Positions 24,023 through 37,700 of a stretch of 64,000 nt of DNA are shown one piece after another. Origin of the DNA: Caprella mutica (lineage: Eukaryota; Arthropoda; Malacostraca; Amphipoda; Caprellidae); assembly GCA_947561585.1 (NCBI GenBank), contig CANNZV010001123.1, positions 272,572-336,571 of the forward strand, given 5' to 3'. The notes under the pieces were generated by a model. That model searched no databases. It saw only the letters and a program-made list of their open reading frames with translations, and had not been told where the DNA came from. The translations under genes and the position numbers were made by a program. Positions within the stretch are counted from its first letter, which is position 1, and each line of letters begins with the position of its first letter.

Positions 24023-24985
24023 ATGATCTAAATCAAACAGACGAAAAAACTAAAGTGATGACGAAAGGAGTGATCTAAATCAAACAGACGAAAAAACTAA
24101 AGTGATGACGAAAAGAGTGATCTAAATCAAACAGACGAAAAAACTAAAGTGATGACGAAAAGAGTGATCTAAATCAAACAAACGAAAAAACTAAAGTGAT
24201 GACGAAAGGAGTGATCTAAATCAAACAGACGAAAAAACTAAAGTGATGACGAAAGGAGTAATCTAAATCAAACAGACGAAAAAACTAAAGTGATGACGAA
24301 AGGAGTGATCTAAATCAAACAGACAAAAAAACTAAAGTGATGACGAAAGGAGTAATCTAAATCAAACAGACGAAAAAACTAAAGTGATGACGAAAGGAGT
24401 GATCTAAATCAAACAGACGAAAAAACTAAAGTGATGACGAAAGGAGTGATCTAAATCAAACAGACGAAAAAACTAAAGTGATGATGAAAGTAGTGATCTA
24501 AATCAAACAGACGAAAAAACTAAAGTGATGACGAAAGGAGTAATCTAAATCAAACAGACGAAAAAACTAAAGTGATGACGAAAGGAGTGATCTAAATCAA
24601 ACAGACGAAAAAACTAAAGTGATGACGAAAGGAGTAATCTAAATCAAACAGACGATAAAACTAAAGTGATGACGAAAGGAGTAATCTAAATCAAACAGAC
24701 GAAAAAACTAAAGTGATAACGAAAAGAGTGATCTAAATCAAACAGACGAAAAAACTAAAGTGATGACGAAAAGAGTGATCTAAATCAAACAGACGAAGAA
24801 ACTAAAGTGATGACGAAAAGAGTGATCTAAATCAAACAGACGAAAAAACTAAAGTGATGACGAAAAGAGTGATCTAAATCAAACAGACGAAAAAACTAAA
24901 GTGATGACGAAAAGAGTGATCTAAATCAAACAGACGAAAAAACTAAAGTGATGACGAAAAGAGTGATCTAAATCAAACAGTTAAT
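24023..24985. repeat. 47-bp tandem array, about 20 copies
   Basis: The unit is GATCTAAATCAAACAGACGA plus AAAAACTAAAGTGATGACGAAAGGAGT split across two motifs. Copies are over 95 percent alike by eye. They grade on the right into diverged copies. Confidence 0.95.
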
Positions 24986-25480
24986 AGATGAAAAAACTAA
25001 AGTGATGAGGATTAGACGTAAGTAAATAAAATGACTGACAATACTTAAGTGATGAGGAAAAGAAAAAAATTAATCGAATTAATGCTACAACTAAAGTGAT
25101 TGGGAAAAGTGTGACCAAAACCGAATATAAGACAAAACAAAAGTGATGATTAAAAGAGTGAAGTAAATCGGACAAATGACAGATATATTATTATGACGAA
25201 AAAAGTGAAATTAATTGAATAAATAACAAAATTAATGTGATCAGAAAAAATTTGAAGTAATTCAAATAAAGGACAAGACTAAAGCAATTAGTAAAAGACT
25301 ACATCGAATAAGTTACTAAATAGAGTGATTACGAAAAGAGTGAACCACTTGAATAAATGACAGAAATATTACGATTAGGAATAAAAGTGAACTAAATCGA
25401 ATAAAGGATAAAACTAACGTGATGAGGAAAAATGATTGAATTCGAATGTAGAACAGAAATATTATAATGAGGAAAAGAGA
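24986..25480. repeat. Diverged flank of the 47-bp array
   Basis: Recurring AAGTGATGAGGAAAAG, AAATCGAATAAA and GACAAAACTAAAG phrases at similar spacing show old, decayed units of the same satellite. They flank the young homogeneous core. Confidence 0.7.
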
Positions 25481-25668
25481 ATATAATATTTCACAGATTT
25501 TTCAACCACTATGTTGAGTGGAAGTGACTCATGTACGTTTAATTGCAAATGAACTCAATACATAAAAGCATCAACATTTGTGAATATTGGTACACTTGTG
25601 TGGATGCCAGCCACTCTACTGACCACCAGTTTCAGTATCTCTCTGACTGCCGCCCAGTTCTCATAACC

Positions 25669-25743
25669 ATGATTGCTTTAAAATTTCTCAGTGAATTAGG
25701 CAGAAAGAAGATTGTAACTCTGCTTGTTATGCAGCTTCTCCTG
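25669..25743 (+). CDS. Lectin-like gene, exon 1 (signal peptide)
   Basis: Begins at ATG 25669 and ends at a strong donor CTG/GTAAGT in phase 0; 25 residues with a hydrophobic C-terminal half. The frame is open upstream to 25543, so the 5' limit and start are uncertain. It is joined to 32887 because the phase fits and because the downstream exons lack a start with a signal peptide. Confidence 0.5.
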
Positions 25744-28700
25744 GTAAGTACTAGTTTCATCCTTTCTTTACTTACAAGTACCAAAGTAGTGTAGTAGGCT
25801 AACTGAAGACTTTGAGGATTCATCCATACGATTTATTTCTCATAAATCACAATACAAAAACATTGTTATGCTTAAAATAATATTGGTAAGATAATTTCAT
25901 CGGCATGGAATCAGGCTGATTCAATACAACATAGTAATCATTTTGTGTTGATTGGTTTATTCTATATATTTGTATACATTTTGAACCTTCATAAGCGATG
26001 TAATTCGTTTCTATATACATGATATGGATGCATGAACGGGTAAATTAAATATCAATCAAATCAATATTATTTTCCGATATTTTAGGCATGCTTCATTCGT
26101 TAAAAAATACTTAATAAACATTAAAATATTAATAACAATAATTATTTCAAACTATTGATTTTCCGAATGAAAAAATTAATTCAATCGATATGTAATTAAT
26201 ATAAACTGTTTCAGCAATCTAATATTATTTAAAATCGAATTAATATGTTTCTATGGAACAAATACTTCAACTAAAAATTCATTCAATATCAAACATTATG
26301 TTTTGTTCCTCTTGTTTTAATCCAAGCGTCTGAAATTATTTCTCAAGTATATTGTTAACAGTTGCCGGAATTCTGCCGACAGAGATTTAACTGACACATT
26401 TGACCGAACGGACATTTGACCGAACGGACATTTGACCGAACGAACATTTGACCGAACGAACATTTGACCGAACGAACATTTGACCGAACGAACATTTGGA
26501 CTTATTATTTTGTCATATATTATTTTTAAATTATTCTAATACTATTTCTATCAAACTAAACTAACTAAACGTAACCTAATCTATGGGTTCACATCGTCAA
26601 TATCCAAAAGCTTATTACCAACCTAAGCGTAGACACTAAGCAAAAGTCTTCTTCCTCCTCTTGTATTATCACGAAAAAATTAACGAAGTCACTTTAAATT
26701 TTAGAAGCAAAATCCGTGGAGTTCTGAGACACTATTTTGAGATTTGGCACTGTTGCTTAAGAAAAGTACAGCTTCAAGCTGTAAAATTATAAGGATGCCA
26801 ATTAGTGAAAAGTGAATGACTATTTAGATACCAATTAATGAATTTGTTTTATATTTTTGAAGATGGAGACAATTTTATTTTATCGTATTACTATAAACTT
26901 TATATCACATGCTTTTGATGAAATTTCTATATTTATTTTAACTAATCCTATGAGCTACGTATATTTCTCTTATATTTTTAGATTAAGTGTATCTAGCGAA
27001 CAGTAAATTCAAGATACGGTAATTGAGTGGTTACACAAAACTACTGATGGGCAGCGGCAGATTTCATTTTCATGGGCGACAAAAATGTTTCTGCTTTTTC
27101 AAATACTTGTAAATCGTTAGCCAATGGACGAAAAAACTTCTTCTTGATCTCTTTTTCTCTGCCTCTTATTGTACTATTAACTAGTAAAACAATTCTGAAC
27201 TGATGGACATAGTATAAGAACAGGAAAGCAAAAAGTGAGAGAGATTATTTTGGTCATTGCGCGAAGGTTATTCTTAGAGCTAACTCTGTGATTTTACTTA
27301 CTAAAAGACAGTGAATAAAAGAGAAAAAGTTATAATGATGGACATTTTAATACAGGGTACTTACACTTCTTCCTATTAAACTATTTGGAAATAGAACAAC
27401 TTCAGTTATATTTTGATCTCATTAAAGTTATCACAAGGAATATTCGTTTTTCGCTTGTTAATTGCATGATTAAGGCCCGCTTCACACTTGCATTTTTAAC
27501 AGCGCGGAAAAAGCTCTTCATAAAATGTGTTCACACTTGTGTTTTTTTTTATCGCTGAAGTAAAAATTTAATGTGCTTTTCCATCAGTAATAAAAAAATG
27601 CAAGTGTAAACACATTTTAAGGAGAGCGTTTTTCCGCGGTGTTAAAAATGCAAGTGTGAAATGGGCTCCTTAACCATGCATTGAACAAACAAAGAACGAA
27701 TCTTCATAGTGAAAACTTCAATGAGTTCAAAATTTCACTGAAGTTGTTTCTATTTCCCAATAGTTTCCAAGGAAGAAGTGTAAGCACCCTGTAATAAAAT
27801 ATCTACCATTATATTTTTTTCCTTTTATTCACTGCCTTTTAGTAAGTAAAATCACAGAGTTAGCTATAAGAATAACCTTCGATCAATGACAAAAATAATC
27901 ACCCTCACTCTTTGCTTACCTGTTCTTAAACTATGTCCATCAGTTCAAAAATGTTTTTATCGGTTAATAGTATAATAAGAGGCGAAGGAAAAGTGACCAA
28001 GATACAGTTTTTTCGTCCATTGGATAACGATTTACAAGTATTTGATAAAGCGGAAACTTTTTTGAGGCCCATACTGAATATCTAAGGTGCTACGTCTGAG
28101 AAGGCATAGCGCTGACTGAAGGTACAGCTATGATTTGTGTGCTATGATTTATAGTGAGGAATGATATAATTTATTCATCACATCATTCCCCCTCTAAAAC
28201 CTAAAAATTCTAATGTTATCCCAATATAAATTTATTAAAGATTGAATCCTAAATTCTAAATTTTATCATAACGAATCTCCATTTAAAGTATTGGTAACTT
28301 GACATACTGGTCAAACATTGAACCTTTATAAACTTATAACTTTTTAATTAAATTCCAAATTATCATAGTATATCATATTACAAATACCCCCGCCCCCCCC
28401 CCCCCCTCACACACTTACATAATTTTCATTCTGATCGCATGTACGGAAATTCCAGACCTCTACAATTATGGTATACCTACCTCTTAAAATTTGTTCCAAA
28501 AAAAAAATAATAAACTGCTTATATAGGATAAAAAGAATATTTCAATATCAAAAATTTCTAGAGTATTATAAATGCAACTAAAAAAATTATTCGTTAGTAA
28601 ACAATTGTTTTCACATTCTCCACTTATTTCACTAATCTATCCAAAATCAAGTGTCCCTTAACAAGTTTTATTTAACTAATAAAAAAGAGTTTATTCCAAT

Positions 28701-31700
28701 TTATTTTTACCTGATCTTTTTATGTTTAATTACCATTAAAATTTACCAATTTTCAAAACTTCCATTTAAATATAAAAAAACTTTAACTCTACCTATTTCT
28801 TAAACTTGAACTAGAGTTGATGACCATTTAGAATTTTAGACGCTAGTGTCTCTATTTTTTTTTTTTTTTCTTGGTTCTGTTCTAATGTTCCTAATATTAA
28901 AATTTGTAATATTAATTATCACAGAGGAAGGGCCATTTGATAGAGAGTTACACTAAGAGCGGTATAAAATTTTGAACGCTTCTGCTGAAATTCTATTTTG
29001 CAGAGTTCTTGCCGCGTATGTTTTTTTCCTTTAACTCTTTCCTAAACTACTCAGCCATTCCGAAACCATAGATGAACAACACAATTACCCCTACTGCCAG
29101 TCTCATGTCCGAAAACGCGTCAGATACCAGGTCGAAATGAGGAGTTTTTGCCGCTTCAATTGCAGTCCGATAATTTTGTTTCGTAACAGTATTAGCATTT
29201 TTCAATAATTCTACTATAGCATCTATATTATAGTTACTTTGAGACTGGCCCATAATTATTGATTTATTATCCCTTTGAATAAAATACTAAACTTTTAATT
29301 ATATATATATGGGTAAAATTCTTTATTGTTTATCTCCAATCAACCTTTATCAACTCTAATCAACTGCTGGTTAGGTATATGGCTCATGCAAGGTTACTCA
29401 TTTAGTACCCTCAATTAGACTCTGATATTTAGAATATTGTTTTGAATTGGAAGATATGTCAGTCACTCAGATGTAAACCTCCATCTTCTAACATCTCATG
29501 GCCGTCACCATCGAGGACATGGCAACGCATCCACGTAGATCATTTTTTTGTTGGTAACATAATATGTTTCATTGTTATTGATTCACTCACTAAATATATT
29601 GAGGTTGAGATTGTAAAATCAACCAGTACCAATGACACAATCGATGCGCTCCCGTAACGGTTTGCCCGGTATCCGGCGGATTTTCCGAAAACAAATTTAC
29701 CGAGACCAAATTCTCCGAAAACTAATTCGCCTAACCGGATTCTCCGAATGCAAATTTGCCAAAAACCAAATTTGTCGAAAACGGGTTCGCCGAAGTGACA
29801 AATTCACCGAAAATCAATTTTACCTAAAGTCAAATTTACCGAAAGTCAAATTTTCCAAAAGCCAAATTTACCGAAAGACTAATTTACAACCAAATGTAAA
29901 AATATACAAAAAGTTACAGAAAAGGAACGAAGTAACGAAATCATAACCCTTAGTTACACTGAAATTGATCCTTTAATTATTCTCTAACTGTTATTCTTTA
30001 TACCACTAATTGATCCTTTGTCTTTGTTCTTATTTTGAAGACACTCAAGCTTTATTCAGTCAGTATTAGTCAGTCAGTCAGTTTTGGGTACATGTTTTAT
30101 TTCATTCATTTGAGCGTTATGCTTGTGTTTAGATTGTGTGTTACTATAAGGTGCTTATTAATCTTTTGTTCTGAATAATCTAATTATGGTGCTGCTTTGT
30201 TTTAATGCAGGAATGATATATTTTATATATCACGGCGAGTTAAATAAACTACATTTAATCTTATTTTGGATTCAGTTGCTAACAGTATTTCATACAGAAG
30301 GTGTGTTGTGTCTGACATATTAATATTTATTCCATTTATTGCGTTTAGAATATAAAAATGTTAGTAAGGAATAACATAATTATTAGTTATCCAAATATAC
30401 CTCTAGCTTCAACGATAGTGTCACTTGCATGAATAAATTTGTTTCAGTTAAAGACTTTGATTTCTATCAACCATTTATTTGTAATATCATTGCCAATAGC
30501 GGAACACAAATCTATACATATAGCAATAGCAATGTCATATTCATATAGGATGTGTGTTTTTTATGAATAAGATTTATTGATGAGAACTACAATTAAAGTT
30601 CCACAGAATGTTCTTTTAAATAAATTAAATTTGATTTTTTGACAAATTCGTTATTCGGAAAATTTGTCCTTCGGCAAAAGCGTATTTCGGAAAATTGGTT
30701 TTGGGCAAATTTGGAATTCGTCAAACGCGTATTAGTTTTAAAAAAATTCGGTTTCGGCCAATTTGTTTTCGGAAAATCAGCCTAACCCGGTTTGGCCAAC
30801 GTTCTTCTCTCTGACTCCTTCGTTGATTTCATCTCCCATGAATTTAGTTCCTTTTTGTCGAGAAATGCTGTGAAACACATGACTCCCCCACCTTATTCCC
30901 TTGTTTCAAATGGTCAGGCTGAGCGAGCCTACGTGTCATTAAAGATATGTTGAAGAAAACCCCTACTAAGTGTTCATTTAAATATAAATTAGCCAAAGTT
31001 TTGTTGCAATATCGATCAGTACCTCATAGTGCCAATCAAGCTGCGCCAGCTGTTGCTCCTAACGAAATAAAATTAATTACAATGAGAGAAAAAATTAATC
31101 CTCATTATTGCTCAGAAATTAGTGAAGAGAAATCTAAAACAGTTTGGTATAGGCTCTAGCGTTTTAGCACTTAATTTGAGGGGAGGACAGAAATGAGTTG
31201 ATGCCAATATTATTGATATAGTAGCATTAAATATTTATAATGTTCAAGTGTACGATCTCCACAGTATCTGGAGACGTCATTCAAATCAATTACTATCAAT
31301 ATCCAATTGCCTTAGATCTGAAGTATAAGATACTTCTCTATCTATTTATGTGCTCCTCAACCATTAGGGACCACCGCAACAGATAGGCTTATTATTAATT
31401 AATGTTAATAACTTTTGAATACTCTACAGCTTAGTATATATTAAACAGGAATAATGTTAGTTTTGAATTTATTTTGATATTCTGTTCGTTATCTAAATGG
31501 AGAGGAAATGTTATGTTCATTATTACAGTAGTTAGTTAGTTTGTGTTTGTTTGTAACGGTTAGCTAGTCAGTCTTTAACGTACAGTCTTTAACGTTAATG
31601 CTGTGAGGTTGTGTGTTATTATCCTCGTGTTCCGGTTCTTTTAATGGACCTCATTCTGTAAAGAAGGGTCACCTGTCCTATCATTATACATAACAACTCA

Positions 31701-34700
31701 TTTAATAATGGTTTGCTAATGATATGTTATAAAGGGTGGCCGGAAAACTCCCAGGCGGAAAATTCCAAGTGAAAAAACTCTCAGAGTGGAAAACTTCCAG
31801 AGACTTTTATATTTCTTATATTTATATTTGCAGTTTAAATGAAACATACCGAATAAAAGATTCTTGATGCGTTAAAATTTGTAGCTAAACCAAAACCTAC
31901 CAAATAAAAGATTATTACAATATAACTTTAAATTTCATTTTCAAATTACTTATGAGTAATTAACTACTAAATGAATAAAGCGTCCAACTTGGCTTTACAT
32001 TACGAAACAGCTTGTATATTTTAAATAAGTTCCAAATGAACAAAGTCTTCAACTTTTTCTTTGGTTTATAATTATATGAAGTGATAATCTATTGAACAAT
32101 TACAGGTAAAACTTTTAATAATTTATAAATATTTCCTTGAATTACTTTAGTTTACGAAACTGCTGGTGTGTTTTAAATATCTTCCAATAAGCAAAAATAT
32201 TCAAACTAGAAGCAGTTTCCTAATCATAAGTATTTTAGACAGCTTTAACCGAAGGATGAATGAACTCCTAAGTAATTTGATTAAAGAAATTGGGATTACT
32301 TTTTTTATTGATATAATATATTATTTAATAAGTTTTTACTATAACTGTCCAATTTAATGCATATTAGTGAATTAATATGAAAATCACTGGGAGTTTTCCA
32401 CACTGGGAATTTTTTCACTGGGAGTTTTTTCACTGGGAGTTTTCGTATAACCGTTATAGAGGATTATTAAAAAAACAGTTTTCTGAAATTTTCTGTTTGT
32501 GCGCAAGCATACTTTTGACACCGTTTAGTATAATCACTATTTCATCAATATTGAATAATGTATATATTTTGAAATATCACTATTTATGTAAAAAAAAGTT
32601 GACAAACACAATAGTATTTAAAAAATTCTTAACTTTAGAAGTTTTTGAGATGTATCAATTCAAAGTTGTGTTTCGTTATTTTTTGACCCACCCTGTATAT
32701 CATGTCTAATTTATAAAAAAATAATGTACTTCGTAATAATGTTATTACTTGATTATTATTTGTATCTGAAGAGTCCAATTTCAATATAATAACCTCAACT
32801 AATTGAATACATCTAATATACAATTTGTTTTCATCCAGTACAAAATATTTTTCTATTTTTATTGAATATTTTTAACTTTTTTTCAGACCCATGATGTAGT
32901 TACAATGAAAGGATTAGCTATGGAAGAGGTGAGAACTTTTACCTTATCTAAAGGTGATATTACTTCAAAATATTTGATGTTCTCAAGATATGGTCAAATC
33001 CTGAGATTTTTTCTCAATTACAACTTTTATTTGTTGTCTTGAATATTTTGTAATATATCTCTAGTTTTGTGTATTTTATACTTTATTTTTAAGATTTCTT
33101 GATGTTTTCTATAATTGACATCAGTATTTTTCTAATAAATCACCAAATCAACTAGTGAGTAGTGTCTCCTTTTAAATGTATTTTTTGTTAAATCTCTCCT
33201 TTCCTTCATGTCAGGTTGTCATAGCTGAAATACCTTGCGACACCTGTGCAGAAATAGTCTGTACAATCGCGACTATTGAACCTGCTGACTCTGACTTTAA
33301 GTATGAGAAGTACATTGCTGATTCCTTGCAAACTAAGTTTGTAGAATCTGCATGGCAAGATAAACCTGAGGACGTGACTTTTGAAGCTTGTGCTTCTGCA
33401 GCCAATTCTACTGGTAAGTGAAACAAAAATAAATGTTTCATCTTCTGAGAAAATGCGTACATTGACATTTATACTCATATGGGCATAATAAAAAACATGT
33501 CTTTTTTATGATTTGCAATTATAAATTCTGGTAGTGGATATTGATAATAAGTGAACAAAGCTCAATTCATAATGAATTCTGATAAAAAAAGGTCGTTTCT
33601 TCTGAATATATTGCCTTCATTGAAATGATACATTTCAACAGGATCCAAGATGTTTTTATTCGATGATGGCCAGTGCAAGGTTTCACCACTTGTTTTTGAA
33701 AAGATGGACCCATGCAACGTAATTCAAACCCAGTTGGTGTACATTGAAGCTGAAGCAGGTAGTGAAATTAAAGATGATTCTTTAAATTATTAAATCATAA
33801 GTCAAATTGATTCATTTTTTTAAGTTAATTTAAGGGGGGCGTTTCACTGAAAAACGGTAAAATTTTCAAATTTCGTTTTTTGCATTTTTTAATTCTTCAA
33901 TAGTTTATGTGTAACCCTGTAAAAACAGAACAACGAAATTCGTACTAGAAATGGTACAAAACGTACCAACGCGATCAGCTGTGCAGGACTGCAGCGGGCC
34001 ACCCAAGGTCAGTCTGTCTGTAGCCATTGAGCGAGGTGGAGTGTTGTGTGCTTTATTCCCCCTCAAAAAAGCTCAAAAATCCCAATGAAGTTATATAACC
34101 TACGATGCCACAGTGGGGATGCCGGAATCGGCAGGTAAAACCCTGTAAAAAAACATTGGAAAATTTGAAGTCGTTTTTCTCAGGCAAATCCCTACTCCTC
34201 CGTCAGTTTTCAACCGATTTTTCTGATTCAACGTTTTATATGAAGGTAAGACTTCAGGCTACAAATCACGCGTTGTAAAAGTGAAAAAAAAATTTCAGAA
34301 AAAAAAAATTCGTTTTTTTTGATAAAAAATATGATTTTTCAAAATTTTGTCTATTTTTGAAAACTGGTTTTGATTTTTGAATATTTGCAACGGGTGTTTT
34401 GTTACCACATGATTTGGCTATGTCATGAAGCAAAAAAAATGAAAATTGGTCACAAATTGTAGGAGGAGTAGGACTTTGAAAAATTGCTCAAAAACTCGAA
34501 AATGTGGCAATAACTCAAAAACTATAAAAAAAATTTGAAAAAATGTCATCACCAAAAACGTCTTAGAATTTGATTTTACACCTGCCTACTAAGTTTCAGA
34601 AAAATCGTACGATAAATAAAGAAGCTCACCCGAAAATGAAACGCCCCCCCTTAAAAAAAACGTGATATTGGAAAAAATCATTAAACAGTTTATTGCAGCT

Positions 34701-37700
34701 TTGACACGTTGAATCACTGAGGGTAAAATCGAGGATAAAAGGTTACTACTGTTGAAATGATAGAAATAAAAACCATGCAGGATTTAAAGGTCTCCTTCAC
34801 TAATTTTTTATTATTGTGTTCATAAAAACTAGAGTTACTGGTTATAAAACTGCCAACATTTCAAATATGGTTCTATATTTTTAATATAATATGCAATTTA
34901 AGTTATTCTTGTGAAATTTCTTTGTCGTCTGGATTTCAAGCAATAAAAAAGAAAATGGTTCGTCCAGAAAATTCAAAACAATAACAAAGCTGATAGACAT
35001 ATCATAAATGGCTATCTATACCTTTATCTAAGTACTATTACCCTCAACTTACATTAGGTACCTAAAAGTGTATCTTAATATCAAATAAATGTCGTCCCTC
35101 TTAGTAGTTCTTCTGCTAAATCTAATTGAAATGTCGGACAGTGGGATCTAGGTAATCCTCCGTGGAAAATTCCACCACGGAAAATTCCACCAGGAAAGTT
35201 CCATCACTGAATATTCTGCCGCCGGAAAATTCCACGGGATAATACTGGATTTCATTTACAGAAGGTATAACATTTAATAAAACTGATTTAAAGGAAAGAT
35301 GTGTTTTTATGGTAACCGGACAACATTTGATATATAATAAAATTTAAATCATTTAAATTCAACAATAAAGTTCCGCTGCCACAGTAATCAACAATTTAGA
35401 TCCCGTTTGATTCTCCTCTAAACATAGATAAATACATATGTTCAAACTGAAATTTAGGATATTTTTTTGTTGCATAAATTATATTTATCTCTAAATTTTG
35501 TCTATTGAAAAAGGTTTTTATATGTACTAATATAGAGTTCAATTTAAATTTGCTTCGATAAATTTAAAGGTGAAATTAAAACCTAATTTGACACGTTCTG
35601 AAATCAAATGTTTAATTATTATTGATATATTTTAATATAAAATTGAGATTTTACAAAGCTGAAACCTTCTGAAACTGTTTAATAATCTCAATTGAAAATA
35701 TTACAAAAAAAAGTTTAAATTTAATGCGTTTCTACTAAATCCTAAACCTAGGGTAAAGCAGGGGAAGTAACATTAACTAGCTTCGACCTGAAACCACAGA
35801 CAAACGAATAAAAATATAACTTCAAAAACATAAGATAAATAAATCATAACACAAGGAGTTTCTTTTGATATGCATCATCTTTATATAAAATCGGTTCATC
35901 AGGGTTTAGAGACTCTAAAGAAATAGTCACTAAAAACATTCTTGTCATATTACTGCTCAATATTAAGACTTTCAATAATGAATATACCTAATAAAAATGA
36001 TTTTTGTATCAAATATTAAAATCTGAACTTTAGTGTTTCAGTTGTTAAATTCAAGGAACAAAATTTAGCAGTGTTGCCATACAAGCGTCATATTCTGTCA
36101 AGACATTTGATGGCTATACTATGGATTTATTAATTGTTTTATATTTAAAAGGAAAAATATGTTCATTTATAAATGTAAATTACCTGGACTAAGAAATAGA
36201 TTTTAAAATAAACTGTTTATTTAAACTGCTAGTTTTTTTTTCAAAATGGTGGAATCTTCCATGGTGGAATTTTCCACATCTGGCATGTAACGCTGGAAGA
36301 ATCTTCCTTGGTGGAATCTTCCTGGTGGAACTTTCCGCGAAGGAACTTTCTGCAGTGGAATTTAGCGGCCCAGGGACAGTGAATGTTGGGTGTGAATATT
36401 TCTCAAATAATTAATTACGGAGCGAATACTTCATCAATTTCTTTTCAGTTTCATGTGATATGTTATATAACCTTAGTTCTGCTGATTTAAAATATTTTTA
36501 GAGAAATTGTAATGAGTGGAAGGAACCTTTGAGTCAGTATATTGAGATTTAACACAAACTCCTTATTTTCGTAGTAACATGAGAGGAAACCAAAAATGTA
36601 GACAGTAAGAAAGTAGAGGTACCAGTTAGTTCATTATTGTTCAATATTCAAAGTTAGTACCAACCTTTCACTATGAAATTTACCTTTCGGATACAGTTAT
36701 TCGAACTAGAAGGCCGAGTGGTCTTTTAATTATTTTTTTTACGAATTTGCTACATTTGGCGTTTTATAGAATTATCTAGAAAAGTCATAAAATGTATTAG
36801 TATATTCTTCATTAATTTGCCCTTACTTCCTTCATCAATTAGAGATCATACTGAACAGTGTAATTGTAGAATATCATTAATCAAATAATTTTTAGATTTT
36901 AGATTCTACCTCCAATAGTTCAGATTAATTTTTTTTAAATCAAATCCTTCTCTTAATCAATGAAATATTTCAATTCCTATATTAATTGTAGATAGTTATT
37001 GTTTCATACTCTTTCAATTCACTTCAGGTAAACTATTCCTTTAATTTCAAATAAACTTTGAATAATGTTTTAATCTCAAATTTCAGATTATTTATTAAAT
37101 TTTATAAAGTGATTCCAGTAAGAGTCGATACGTCGAATTTATATAAAATACGAAAGTTTTAATCTATTTATAGCCTTCTCCTTCATTTTAAACTTCATCC
37201 CATGTTACTTAGCTAGAGTAAGTTTTGACCATTATACAAGAAGACCTCATCTAATATTAGGCCATAGTATAACCCAATCGGCAAGCAAGATCGTAATATT
37301 GAACATTAGTATAAATTTTTACAATTATATAACTTATAAATCTCATGATTTTACTTTTGCTGTGTTTAAACATATTTGAAATATTCCAAATACTCCCACT
37401 TCGAATGATCTCGTGATGGTGACAAAGATATCATACTACAATAAGATACACTACTCTCGCCAATTTCTGGTTACGAAAGCGGGAACTAGAATTGAAATAT
37501 AGTAAAGACATTCGAGGTATATTGTATGCGTGACGTCATTGCAGCAACACTTTAAAACACTAATTAAGAAAATTGATGAACGTAACATTATGAAAACTGT
37601 TTATTTATTTAAACCAATAAATATACACCGATTCTGCCTATGTCATATCCTAAAAGCAAAAAAATATATATAATTCAAATTAGAGAATTATCTTTAAAAC

